Positions 22,067 through 33,884 of a stretch of DNA of 64,000 bases are shown piece after piece. The stretch is from Tubiluchus corallicola (Eukaryota; Priapulida; Priapulimorpha; Priapulimorphida; Tubiluchidae). The translations under genes and the position numbers were made by a program. The DNA lies in assembly GCA_030141605.1 (NCBI GenBank), contig JAQGDQ010000655.1:1-64000 (forward strand), in the 5' to 3' direction. Below the pieces are notes generated by a model, which was not told the DNA's origin, did not search any database, and worked only from the letters and a program-made list of their open reading frames with translations. Positions within the stretch are counted from its first letter, which is position 1. Each line of letters starts with the position of its first letter.

Positions 22067-24296
22067 GACTGACTGACTGACTGACTGACTGACTGACTGA
22101 CTTACTTACTTACTTACTTACTTAATTACTTACTTACTTACTTACCTACTTACCTACTCATTCACTCACTCACTCACTCACTCACTCACTCACTCACTCA
22201 CGCACTTGCTTATTGACTGGCTGGCTGGTTGACTGACTTACTAAAGAACAAAACAAAATACTGTAGAATAAACGCAATGGCAAAAATAGATCACAATAGA
22301 AGTAGTATAGTATAGAATAGCTTGACGTGTGACGGAAACGAAGTTAACAGAATAATGTTTTCATACCTTGTTGCCTTGTATGAATATATCTAAACAGTTT
22401 TAGGCAAGTGGATTGTCAAGGGTGTAGGCAGGCAGGTAGGTAGATAAATAGATAGGTATATGGGTAGGTAGATAGGTAAGTAGGTAGGAAGGTAGGCAAG
22501 CAGGAGATTTATATAATTCATGATTAATTAAAAATTATTAATTACTCATAATCCAAGTTTGATTTTTTAATGTTAATGCTTATAGTCTTGCTACAGCCGA
22601 TGCGCTTTTGCGATGTAAATTATAACGGACTCATTCTTTGTTTTGCGGACTTTGAATGTACATTACCGACTGTCCTATCGGTAAAAATAGAACATTTCTA
22701 TTTTATAATAAGAGCTAAATTATTTACTTTTTCAGCCTACAAGCTGGGCATTGGTGCTCTGGGATTAGCCATAGTCGTTATAACATCGATCCTGATTTAT
22801 TTATGGTAAGTATCGACAACTAAAAGAAGCACGATTTGTTTTAATATTTAAATACTGCTAATATATGAAAAAAGATTCTTGCCCGATGTATGTCCGTTCC
22901 AAACACCTATATGTTTAACGCAAACCTGCGCCAAGGAGGGTGGAATCAGACGCCAGTCGAGCTGTTGGGTAAAGAAACCGCGTATGTTTTGAACTAATAA
23001 GCAAGTATTATAATTATAAGCAGCCAATGACCAACTGGTGGTATCTTTAGGATAAATAGGGTAAATGCTCCTGTAGTCGAATTCTGTTTTAAAAATCGAA
23101 GTGATGGGATAATGTGGATGTGCAACCCATCCTGAGAGGTGACACCGAGTAGAATCGTTTCGTTAGGCAATTATCAACCAATGAGAGTTATAATTCAGAT
23201 TTTGACATGACGTTGCAGCTCTTGTTTGAACTTTATCATTTAGTTATAATCCTGTAGGAGCAAAATTGGGCTGAGTTTGCTGGGTTGCACACACCTTATT
23301 AGTCTGGTAGATTTCCCCTTTTCATCCTTCCCTTTCCAGCCTTATTTTTAAAGTTTTCAACTGTGGCCAGTGGTAAGTTTTAGATGAAGTTACAGACTCT
23401 TAATCTGTTTTCTTACGTTCAGTACATGGAGCCACATATGTCAGGGCAGCTTCATCTTCAGGTGACAAAATTTCCTGCCCACCCTGTAGAAAGTTTTATA
23501 CGTTTCTAACAGCAATTAATGTGTAATTATGCGCTCATTAATTTAGGTGTGGTGGAAGATGGAAAAGAAGGTCATCGTGGGATCTTGAACTTGAAGGCTG
23601 CTGCGATGAAGGATCCCACACTGGTATCTTGTTTTTGTTTTTGCATATATCATGTTTGCTATTTAAACTTCTTACTTTTGTAAACCCTATAATGTGATGC
23701 TACGTTTATTGGTTTTTTTAAGGTTGGTTTGCTGATACATTGATTTCTAGTATGTTTATTCAAGCAGCTAGATAATTTATTATATATACTCTATAATCTA
23801 AACATCTTATACATGTCCTTCAAAAATACTGTCTTGTATGGTTTTATGATGTTCTTGTATAATTGCAACCTCTTTTTTGCGTTTGTGTTTGATGTGTGTG
23901 GCAGTGAATAAACGAATGAGTAATTAAATAAATTATTGTGTTAAAATAGGTTCATGCACATCTTCGTGAATAGTTTTTTCTTTTCATTTTAGACGAAGCT
24001 ATTGAGACTCTAAGTTCTGTGCATGGACAGCCAAAGAAGCAAAACTTTTGGCTTAAAGATCGAGCAATATACAAGTACGTGTTCCAAGATCTGAAGGATG
24101 AAAAGTACATGTACGTTTCATTTAAAATTTTTATCATAATAATTTATTACAATGCATAATATTAACAACATATGCATTAATATGTACAACACCATCAATG
24201 TTGTGTTTCAAATTGTGTTACAGACTGGCAAAATGGAGGGCAATGTACAACCCGAGCGCACACCTCTTCTTCGAAAACGAAGTGAATGGAATTTGA
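20853..24296 (+). CDS. Unrecognised single-pass membrane protein, tandem copy 1 (six exons)
   Basis: Exons 20853-20880, 21187-21249, 22736-22805, 23547-23623, 23993-24110 and 24224-24296 join in consistent phase (1,1,2,1,2) with GT-AG borders to give about 142 residues. Order: MEITIEIIL start (ACA ATGG is a good start context); a short N-terminal part [12 protein letters not shown]; one membrane helix [20 protein letters not shown]; a basic stop-transfer segment [11 protein letters not shown], which predicts the C-terminus in the cytosol; a Cys-Cys segment [12 protein letters not shown]; then a conserved tail [39 protein letters not shown], stop TGA. There is no N-terminal signal peptide. I do not recognise the family. 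Joins come from splice sites and from conservation with copy 2, not from transcripts. Confidence 0.75.
21187..21249 (+). CDS. Membrane protein copy 1, exon 2
   Basis: The acceptor reads ttgcagag. Only cutting after the second AG keeps the frame open ([21 protein letters not shown]); cutting after the first AG gives an immediate TGA. Donor CAG|gttata, phase 1. Confidence 0.65.
21480..22240. repeat. CCTA / ACTT / GACT / ACTC tetranucleotide arrays in intron 2, unit 1
   Basis: Long CCTA-type array 21,497-21,955, then ACTT, GACT, ACTT and ACTC blocks 22,030-22,202. The order of blocks matches unit 2 but repeat numbers differ, and the GACT block is present only here. A degenerate cacttgggcagt minisatellite lies just upstream (21,280-21,445). 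Confidence 0.95.
22736..22805 (+). CDS. Membrane protein copy 1, exon 3 (membrane helix)
   Basis: Between cttttttcag and TATG|gtaagt. Encodes [20 protein letters not shown] and IYL, a clear single membrane helix of about 20 residues. Confidence 0.85.
23547..23623 (+). CDS. Membrane protein copy 1, exon 4
   Basis: Between aatttag and ACTG|gtatct. Encodes [20 protein letters not shown] followed by DEGSHT: basic juxtamembrane residues, then an acidic Cys-Cys segment. It differs from copy 2 at one base. Confidence 0.75.
23993..24110 (+). CDS. Membrane protein copy 1, exon 5
   Basis: Between ttcattttag and ACAT|gtacgt. Encodes [20 protein letters not shown] and [19 protein letters not shown]. 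Nine of 118 bases differ from copy 2, eight of them changing amino acids. Confidence 0.85.
24224..24296 (+). CDS. Membrane protein copy 1, exon 6 with stop
   Basis: After gtgttacag. Encodes [20 protein letters not shown] then NGI and TGA. The last codons differ from copy 2, where GGA is TGA. Confidence 0.8.
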
Positions 24297-24834
24297 TATT
24301 TTTTTGTCATTTTTTTGCCTTTGTTAACTGTATATAATTAGTTGATGTATACATTTATTCAAATAACAATTACCTTATCACCAGTTATTCAAGTCAGGTA
24401 TTTTGCCCACATATTGTACTTTTCGTACGATCAAATGTAAACACCGAATGACCTGACACATTGGCCTGCTATGAGAGAACTCCAGTCGAGATATCCCTGA
24501 ATTTTCATACATCACTGAACCGTCCAGTGAATTGAAAACTGATCGTAAGCAGACACAGCAGAGTGTTTAGTCGTATACTGCCCTTACAGGCATTTATTTA
24601 AACGAAATACTTTATGATGGTAACTGTTTGTGGTGTGTAAGGCGACTGACTTATTTAACCTTTATGGGATTTTAGCTCATCATCATTCATTCAACTTTAC
24701 AACAGTCCCACACAAACGATGAGGTTCCTAGTTCGCACTGAACACCTTTGCCTTTAACAGTTGTGTGAATTTTATCCTCGTGTTGCAGTGTTCTTATATG
24801 CTTTTATGCTTATGAATATCAGTTTTTTTAATTG

Positions 24835-24838
<4 letters not shown>

Positions 24839-24927
<89 letters not shown>

Positions 24928-24930
24928 CGA
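24839..24930. repeat. AC dinucleotide then ACGC array
   Basis: About 14 AC repeats followed by about 15 ACGC repeats, between the two duplicated units. Confidence 0.98.
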
Positions 24931-25063
24931 CATTATTGTTGTAAGTTACCCAACCACAGACAGCACTAACTGTAGTTGTAAGTTACCCAACCACAGCCAG
25001 GCACTTCTGTAACTATTGTTTGCAAAATTTTCAGTTTCTGACCACGTCAGAAACATTGTCAAC

Positions 25064-25934
<871 letters not shown>

Positions 25935-25992
25935 TAGGTACCTAAACAGGAGACGCGCTAGGATCTCGCGTCATAATTGTAAACCCGGAGAG

Positions 25993-26005
25993 GTTTCATA
26001 GCAAC
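25993..26005 (+). promoter_or_regulatory. RFX X-box-like site upstream of gene copy 2
   Basis: Same 13 bases as in unit 1, about 85 bp before the proposed ATG at 26090. Confidence 0.35.
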
Positions 26006-26089
26006 AAAACAAGATATTGCGAGTTTTAAACTTTAAAGACACAACGAATTTCTTTCGCGCGTTATTTAAAGTTATTTTAGGTGGTTACA

Positions 26090-26117
26090 ATGAAGATTAC
26101 AATGGAGATTATTTTAG
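26090..26117 (+). CDS. Membrane protein copy 2, exon 1
   Basis: ATG to TTAG|gtacgt, phase 1, encoding MKITMEIIL; differs from copy 1 by E2K, I5M and one silent change. Confidence 0.6.
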
Positions 26118-27171
26118 GTACGTTTTTTCATTCCATTAATAACCCTGAAAGAGTGCCTGAACCTACAGTTTATACTCTGCACGCATATATCAATTATTCA
26201 CCGTTTTTCCAACACGCACGAACAAGTTCGGCAACTGTCTTAATGGCTAATTATTCTGTTTTTGTCCCTCACTTCCTACTTCCGCTCTGACAAATCCACG
26301 TGTTTGGCTGATCAACAGAAAATATCACTTCTAAAAATTGGCTTGACCTCATAACCGGTGTGCGTCGTTGCGGGACCCTACCTCTCATGTGACCGAGCTG
26401 CGTGTAAGCTAACGTTGTTCTTACTTGCAGAGAAGACCTGAATACTGCATGCATGAAACAGTTATTGATTTACGAATCAGTTACTGATCTGTCAGGTTAT
26501 AAGCCACCTGCGCATTGGACATTTAGGCAATGGACACTTGGGCAGTTGGGGTGTGGAAATTTGGGCAGCAGGCACTCAGGGGGTGAACACTTGGGCTGTG
26601 CCACTTGAGCAGTTGACATTTGGGCAGCACACTTGGGCAGTGACACTTGAGCAGTGAAAACGTTAAGAAGTACAAGTGGTGCAGAAAATTTTCAGAGGAG
26701 CACTAGCTACCTACCTGCCTACCTATCTAACCTACCTATTTACTTACCCACCTATATACCTGCTACCTACCTACTTACCTATCTATCTATCTACCTACCT
26801 ACTTAACATTAGGCTACCTACTATTTATATACCAAATGATCCACCTCACCTACCTACCGACCTGCTTACCTACTTACTTACCTCCCTATTTACCTACCCA
26901 CGTACCTACCTACCTACGTACCTACCTACCTACCTACCTACCTACCTACCTACCTACCTACCTACCTACCTACCTACCTACCTACCTACCTAACCTACCT
27001 ACCTACCTACCTACCTACTTACCGACCTACCTTCCTTCTTAGCTGACTGACTGACTAACCAAAAACTAACTAATAAACTAAGTACGTAATCCACTACTGT
27101 AGTTAATTATATAATTATTGTATAATTGTGAAAATTAATAGTCGTATACAAATCATCTATTTACTTGCTTG

Positions 27172-27268
<97 letters not shown>

Positions 27269-29624
27269 CTACTTACCTACTCATTCACTCACTCACTCTC
27301 TCACTCACTCACTCACTCACTCACTCACTCACTCACTCACTCACTCACTCACGCACTTGCTTATTGACTGGCTGGCTGGCTAACTGACTTACTAAAGAAC
27401 AAACCAAAATACTGTAGAATAAACGCAATGGCAAAAATAGATCACAATAGAAGTGAGTAGTATAGTATAGAATAGCTTGAAGTGTGTCGGAAACGAAGTT
27501 AACAGAATAATGTTTTCGTACCTGCTTGCCTTGTATGAATATATCTAAACAGTTTTAGGCAAGTGGATTGTCAAGGGTGTAGGCAGGCAGGCAGGCAGGT
27601 AGGTACGTACGTACGTAGGTAGATAAATAGGTAGGTACATATGTAGGTAGATAGGGAAGTAGGAAGGAAGGTAGGCAAGCAGGAGATTTAGATAATTCAT
27701 GATTAATTAAAAATTATTAATTACTCATAATTCAAGTTTGATTTTTTTAATTTTAATGCTTATAGTCTTGCTACAGCCGATGCGCTTTTGCGATGTAAAT
27801 TATAACGGACTCATTCTTTGTTTTGCGGCACTTTGAATGCACATTACCGACTGTCCTATCGGTAAAAATAGAATATTTCAATTTTATAATAAGAGCTAAA
27901 TTATTTACTTTTTCAGCCTACCAGCTGGGCATTGCTGCTATGGGAATAGCCATAGTCGTTATAACAGCGATACTGATTTATTTATGGTAAGTATCGACAA
28001 CTAAAAGAAGCACGATTTGTTTTAATATTTAAATACTGCTATTATATGAAAAAAGATTCTTGCCCGATGTATGTCCGTTCCAAACACCTATATGTGAACC
28101 TGTGACTAGGAGGGTGGAATTAGACGCCAGTCGGGCTGTTGGGTAAAGAAACCGCGTATGTTTTGAACTAATAAGCAACTATTATAATTATAAGCAGCCA
28201 TTGACCAACTGGTGGTATCTTTAGGATAAATAGGATAAATGCTCCTATAGTCGAATTCTGTTTTAAAAATCGAAGTGATGGAATAATGTGGATGTGCAAC
28301 CCATCCTGAGAGGTGTTATGACACCGTGTAGAATCGTTTCGTTAGGCAATTATCAACCAATGAGAGTTATAACTCAGATTTTGACATGACGTTGCAGCTC
28401 TTGTTTGAACTTTATCATTTAGTTCTAATCCTGTAGGAGTAAAATTGGGCTGAGTTTGATGGGTTGCACACATCTTATTAGTCTGGTAGATTTCCCCTTT
28501 TCATCCTTCCCTTTCCAGCCTTATTTTTAAAGTTTTCAACTGTGGCCAGTGGTAAGTTTTAGATGAAGTTACAGACTCTTAATCTGTTTTCTTACGTTCA
28601 GTACATGGAGCCACATATGTCAGAGCAGCTTCATCTTCAGGTGACAAAATTTCCTGCCCACCCTGTAGAAAGTTTTATACGTTTCTAACGGCAATTAATG
28701 TGTAATTATGCGCTCATTAATTTAGGTGTGGTGGAAGATGGAAAAGAAGGTCATCGTGGGATCTTGAACTTGAAGGCTGCTGCGATGAAGGATCCCACAT
28801 TGGTATCTTGTTTTTGTTTTTGCATATATCATGTTTGCTATTTAAACTTCTTACTTGATCTTAAGACTGCTTAGAACAACAATTTTCTGACTTTCACCCA
28901 TCCATTTGTCAGATAGGTCCAAAGATCACTGACTATGAACATTAATTCGTTATACGATCCATATTATTAGGCTTTGGAACTCACCGGATTTGTAATTTTT
29001 TTCCATAGCTTTTGTAAACCCTATAATGTGATGCTACGTTTACTGGTTTGTTAAGGTTGGTTTGCTGATACATTGATATCTAGTAGGTTTATTCAAGCAG
29101 CTAGATAATTTATTATATATACTCTATAATCTAAACATCTTATACATGTCCGTCAAAAATACTGTCTTGTATGGTTTTATGATGTTCTTGTATAATTGCA
29201 ACCTCTTTTTGCGTTTGTGTTTGATGTGTGTGGCAGTGAATAAACGAATGAGTAATTAAATAAATTATTGTGTTAAGATACGTTCATACACATCTTCGTG
29301 AATAATTTTTTTTCTTTTCATTTCAGACGAAGCTATTGAGACTCTACCTGATGTGCATGGATGGCCAAAGAAGCAAAACTTTTGGCTTAAAGATCGAGCA
29401 ATGTACAAGTACGTGGTCCAAGATCTGAAGGATGAAAAGTATATGTACGTTTCGTTTAAAATTTTTATCATAATAATTTATTACAATGGATAATATTAAC
29501 AACATATGCATTAATATGTACAACACCATCAATGTTGTGTTTCAAATTGTGTTACAGACTGGCAAAGTGGAGAGCAATGTACAACCCGAGCGCACGCCTG
29601 TTCTTCGAAAACGAAGTGAATTGA
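26090..29624 (+). CDS. Unrecognised single-pass membrane protein, tandem copy 2 (six exons)
   Basis: Exons 26090-26117, 26433-26495, 27917-27986, 28726-28802, 29327-29444 and 29558-29624 have the same lengths and phases as copy 1, except the last, which ends two codons earlier. The predicted protein is about 140 residues: [29 protein letters not shown], helix [79 protein letters not shown] and N, stop. All splice sites are intact and no frame is broken, so it looks functional rather than a pseudogene. Against copy 1 I count about 20 amino-acid-changing or stop-changing base differences and 6 silent ones over 422 aligned bases. The family is not recognised. Confidence 0.75.
26433..26495 (+). 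CDS. Membrane protein copy 2, exon 2
   Basis: Same ttgcagag double-AG acceptor as copy 1, with the second AG required. Two base changes from copy 1, both changing residues (T to I, F to V). Confidence 0.65.
26705..27400. repeat. CCTA / ACTT / ACTC tetranucleotide arrays in intron 2, unit 2
   Basis: CCTA-type array to about 27,025, then ACTT 27,171-27,268 and ACTC 27,283-27,352. Long YLPT, YLLT and HSLT frames arise from them and are not genes. Confidence 0.95.
27917..27986 (+). CDS. Membrane protein copy 2, exon 3 (membrane helix)
   Basis: Between actttttcag and TATG|gtaagt. Six base differences from copy 1 in 70, five changing residues, yet every change keeps the helix hydrophobic. Confidence 0.85.
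28726..28802 (+). CDS. Membrane protein copy 2, exon 4
   Basis: Identical to copy 1 except for the last full codon (ACT to ATT). The basic and Cys-Cys segments are preserved. Confidence 0.75.
28857..29011. other. 155-bp insertion or deletion difference between the duplicated units
   Basis: Present in intron 4 of unit 2 and absent from unit 1 at the matching place (between cttcttactt and ttgtaaaccc). It is flanked by a 3-bp ctt repeat. No terminal inverted repeat is seen, so insertion here and loss from unit 1 are both possible. Confidence 0.8.
29327..29444 (+). CDS. Membrane protein copy 2, exon 5
   Basis: Between tttcatttcag and ATAT|gtacgt. Carries DEAIETLPDVHGWPKKQNFW and [19 protein letters not shown]. 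The S-S to P-D and Q to W changes each need two base substitutions per codon. Confidence 0.85.
29558..29624 (+). CDS. Membrane protein copy 2, exon 6 with stop
   Basis: After gtgttacag; [20 protein letters not shown] then N and TGA. The stop comes from GGA to TGA relative to copy 1. Confidence 0.8.
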
Positions 29625-30099
29625 ATTTGATATTTTTTTGTCATTTTTTTGCCTTTGTTAACTGTATATAATTAGTTGATGTATACATTTATTCAAATAA
29701 CAATGACCTTATCACCAGTTAATCAAGTCAAGTATTTTGCCCACATATTGCACTTTTCGTACGATCAAATGAAAACACCGAATGAGCTGACACATTGGCC
29801 TGCTGTGAGAGAACTCCAGTCGAGATATCCCTGAATTTTCATACATCCCTGAACCGTCCAGTGAATTGAAAACTGATCGTAAGCAGACACCGCAGAGTGT
29901 TTAGTCGTATACTGCCCTTACAGGCATTTATTTAAACGAAATACTTTATGATTGTAACTGTTTGTGGTGTGTAAGGCGACGACTTATTTAACCTTTATGG
30001 GCTTTTAAAGTGCTCAAAGCTGCACAGGGGAAGGTCTTACTAAAATAATTAAATCAAGATCATTTTGTAATGAAAATATCAAATGAACATTTAAATAAT

Positions 30100-30590
30100 A
30101 TATAAAGCACAAGAAAACCATCCACTTACATAAAGCTTAAAAAATTTGTCTTGAAATTTTGTGTCCCTCACATACTGCCGTTTTGCATACAGGACTTGCG
30201 TCGACAGCAACACTGTATAAAACTTGTAGTTTAAACTCCCGCGATGACCGTTAGACGCAGCCATTTTGACGATAGGCATTTGAAACAAGTTTAGATAACA
30301 CTGAGTAAAGTTTGAAAAATAGACCGAACATTCGTAGTGCACACGTCACTGACAAAGTAAAATTTTAAATTACTGTATCTTGTCAATTAGATTAAAAATA
30401 CGTTTTTTGGCTAGTGAGCGGTGAAACCTGGAGGATGAGTCAGCGACATTTTACCGATTGGTGAAAGCACGTTAAATAATCAACAATTTTCTTTTCTAGT
30501 TACACACAAGTCTTTCAAGCAGGTTAGCGAAATGCTAAGTAACATAACGACGCATGTAAAGTTTTTTTGGGACATAGGCATCCTACTAGG
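30100..30590 (-). mobile_element. TTAA MITE copy 5 (family A), truncated
   Basis: Starts aaagcacaagaaaaccatcc, the family terminus, and follows copy 2 through ctcccgcgatgaccgttaga and agcaggttagcgaaatgcta. It then stops before the far terminus near gggacataggcatcctacta. Confidence 0.75.
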
Positions 30591-30799
30591 ATACAAACGC
30601 CTTAGTGTAAAAAACTCTGATAGTGCCTTCCATCACACAGGCCACTAATTATAATGCCCTAGATTGTTACATCCTACTGTGGTCTCTGTTGTCTTCCTAT
30701 TAAGTTTGCATTTAGCATCTTCCTAAATCAGGCCCAGAGCGAATCCTCAAAATTATGATTCTAATACTGAGTTTCTAAGCTTATAGTACCCTCCCTATA

Positions 30800-31225
30800 A
30801 TTATTCTACAATTACTTGCGATATTTCCTTTAGATGCCCTGTGGGTGGCCTCAGATGGCCCAAAATTTTTGATCTTGGTCAATGAGTTTGACATGCATTT
30901 TATGCAGAGGTTACTTACACACCAAAAATCTAAAACGAAGAACAAAAGGTTTTGGTAAAATGAAAAAAATTAAGTGATTTGTCAACGACACTCCACGTTT
31001 TAATTAACAACGCCAAACTGCCCTGCATAAGCTTGTATTTGATATATTACACAATATGTTTGACACATTTCCTGCAGATGCAGATGACCCCAGGTGGGCC
31101 AACATTTGTTAGTGTCAAACCCATCGCACTCCAAGCTTTAATTTGATATATTACTCGATATGATCGAGACATTCCCTATTGATGACCTTGGAGTGACCCC
31201 GGGTGGGCCAAAAGTTTAACAGTGT
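30800..31225. repeat. Degenerate tandem repeat of about 115 bp, 2-3 copies
   Basis: The phrase tttgatatattac..atatg.....acatt, followed by gaccccaggtgggccaa or gaccccgggtgggccaa, occurs near 31,030-31,110 and 31,140-31,215. A weaker version (gtgggtggcctcagatggccc) lies near 30,842. Confidence 0.7.
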
Positions 31226-31365
31226 CGAAGGATCTTGCTTTGGAACAAGAAGAAATGAACTAGGTAAGGTTCAAGCTAGCTGTTAAAACACGTCAATACT
31301 CTGACTGCTACAATACCCTTGGGTTGCGAGGCGTTGTCAAGTGTACACAAATGCGTTTGGTACAC
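31225..31365 (+). repeat. Dispersed repeat family G, copy 1
   Basis: Shares gaagaaatgaactaggtaag, gctgttaaaac and gttgtcaagtgt.cacaaatgcg with 61470-61595 in the same orientation. Confidence 0.7.
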
Positions 31366-31734
31366 TTGACCTTTGACCTTTTCACGATCATCGTCAATCG
31401 CTGGAACTATGAAAAGGCATATTTTAGTTACTTGTCATCACACTACCTGATCAATTTTCCATTACATTTAGTTGCCGTGGTTTTACGTACTGCGCCGTTG
31501 ACAACTCACAATATCGGTAATGTTAATTCCACCGACCTTGACAGGGTCAAGGTCAAGAAATAAATCGATGCAGTCAGCTCCTCCATATGCGGATGCATGA
31601 GGCACAAAGCGTACACCACCAATAATCAATTATTTGTGAATAACCCACATGGTGCAAATAAAATACAATAGAGCATCAGGTTTAAAGCAATTCGAATCAG
31701 TTAGTGTACAAAATGAAACTTGTAACTTCGCCAC

Positions 31735-33884
31735 TTTATTTTATATAATTTATTCTGATTGTATGAACCACAATACATACATGAGCAGGTGCTATATGCA
31801 AAGAGAAACTGCAATATACATCTTCCAACCCAGTAAGTAATATAAAACAAACCACACGTACACACATTTCTCTCTCTGTACAAAAGTACACGATGTTTGG
31901 TAAACAAATTGTTAATCTGTACTCAAATGTAGCAGGTATGCTAACTAACAGTTATATTCAGTTAACTCACTGACAGATTGACTGACTAACAACAACATTA
32001 TGGTAATGAACATGTGTAAGTATAACATGCAGTTTTATGAGTAACATGGCTGTTTAAAGAATGCTACAATGAATTAAGGTAATGTTTAAAGTAATGTTTT
32101 AATACTTCGGTAACATATAACATTAGTACTTTCATAGATACATTCTTTGAACAGAACTACATATAGGCCATCTAACCCTTCTGCAGAACAATGCACATAG
32201 GGCAACATTACGAATAACAATGATTACCATTGCACAGGTTAGCCAAAGTAATAATCGTCCTGCAGTATGGTAGATGTTGAATGTTTATGGTCAACTATTT
32301 TACGCTAAAAATCATAAGCCAAAACACGCAACGAGGGCAATTTCTAACTGAAAGACGATATCACAGAACCATGGTTTACAACGTTATAGGTGACAGCGCA
32401 GAGCAGTGTGTACGTGCGCAGTGTACGGCTGCACGCAAAGTACAACAAGCCAACGCACAGAAATCTGCACCCTGCCGTACTTCGCGGGCGTCTAAATCGG
32501 CACACAATGTACGTAAGTAGTTTCGTAGGCCGGGCAATGCTTTGCAAGCACGAGCAAATAATATAGACAACTGGGCTATATGAACAAGCAAATATAAACA
32601 CAAGTATGATTAGATTTCACAGTCTAAATATTAGCGTTACACGAATCCATTAACTAAGATTATGGAAAATGTGGTACAATAATGAAGCTAGTGATTAATA
32701 ATACCACGGTGCAATACCGGATCCAGAAGAGAGGTGCGCACGGGGCAAACGTTGCGCGGTTCTCCTGGTTTGGCATACGCACAGTGGTAATCAAACTGTA
32801 TAATATAAGCTATATATAAGAATTAATGCAAAAGTGCAAAATGCAGTGAGAAACCCACAAATTATACATACATACACATTTCCTAAGCTAATTTAATAGC
32901 TGCTAGCAGCTCAGATCCGGGGGGCAGCCGGGATCAGCAAGTCTGCCAAGTAGTACTGGAAACGTAGGCATGGGTCACTGCCCGGGGCAAAAAGGCCAGT
33001 GTCCATAGCCACGTCCAGAGATGCAAAAAACTTCCCACTCTCGGTGTATTTCGCGATTAACGAACTGCATTCGCACGCGGGAGCAACGGGAAACTTCCCG
33101 TGCCGCCGTAAAAGTAAACGCTAAAAACAACGAATTAATGGCAATTAACTTCAAAACTCTGAATAGACAACATTTTCTATCACGGAACAAGCAAAATTTT
33201 TCAACATTCTTGCAATTAGAAAGAAAACAAAATTATTAAAGATGGTGAACACACTTAATCATCTTGAAGCTATCGACCACCTTGACTTTAACAAGATAAA
33301 ACGAAAATTAAATTTTAACTCGACTTCGCAAATTCTATTCCAAGTGTTAAGAAAAACAGTTGCACACTTACTCGACAATAATGTTCATCCGAAAAAACAT
33401 GTCAATTTACTATCCTAGTAAGTATCTCACAATCTCAGAATATCTTTAATATTCAAGATGCTAGTTCAGCTAGCAACAAACTGAAACCTAACCGTGCTTC
33501 TTCAATGTAATATTAGTGCTCACAGGGCAACAAGTCCATAAAACTCAAAAATCACGCTTTAATATTTCGTCTTAAACATTCTTTCTCTGCTCAGGAGTTT
33601 CTAGCAACCATCTCCACGACTTGAAGTAATTAATACATATATGAGGCAGTAAGAATTCGTAAAGGAATTTTCGAACAAAATTCGCTCAGTAAATAATGTA
33701 CAACAATTTGTTCTCGACATGGCTGCTCTTACATCTACCTATCCATGGAATAATTACAACTTTCAATTAAACCGACGTTAATTAAGTAAAAATTTAACCA
33801 GGAAAAGTGATTCACTAATGAGAACCTTATTTGCTTTTGTCATCCTAGGAATCACGAAACCCAAATTCGCCCGCTGCTTCCAAA
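31735..33884 (-). other. Probable 3' untranslated region of PRRC2
   Basis: Downstream of the TAA stop. The nearest good AATAAA-type signals on the minus strand (TTTATT on the plus strand) that I noticed are at 31735-31740 and 31749-31754, giving a 3' UTR of about 2.1 kb. Short frames here on both strands have no family match. The true end could be earlier. Confidence 0.4.

Larger units (their letters stand above)
20700..24675 (+). repeat. Tandem segmental duplication, unit 1
   Basis: Begins near gggagacgcgctaggatct and ends near cttatttaacctttatggg. It aligns in the same orientation along its full length with 25935-30008, apart from microsatellite length changes and one 155-bp indel. Each unit contains a complete copy of the same six-exon gene. 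Confidence 0.95.
25935..30008 (+). repeat. Tandem segmental duplication, unit 2
   Basis: Second copy of the unit at 20700-24675, about 5.24 kb downstream. Intron 5 differs at only 2 of 113 positions from unit 1. The spacer between the units (24676-25934) is not duplicated and holds AC/ACGC and TTA microsatellites. Confidence 0.95.

Noticed and set aside
32281-32603. Small genes near 32.3-32.6 kb on either strand
   Set aside because: Overlapping frames on both strands with no motif, inside the likely PRRC2 3' UTR.
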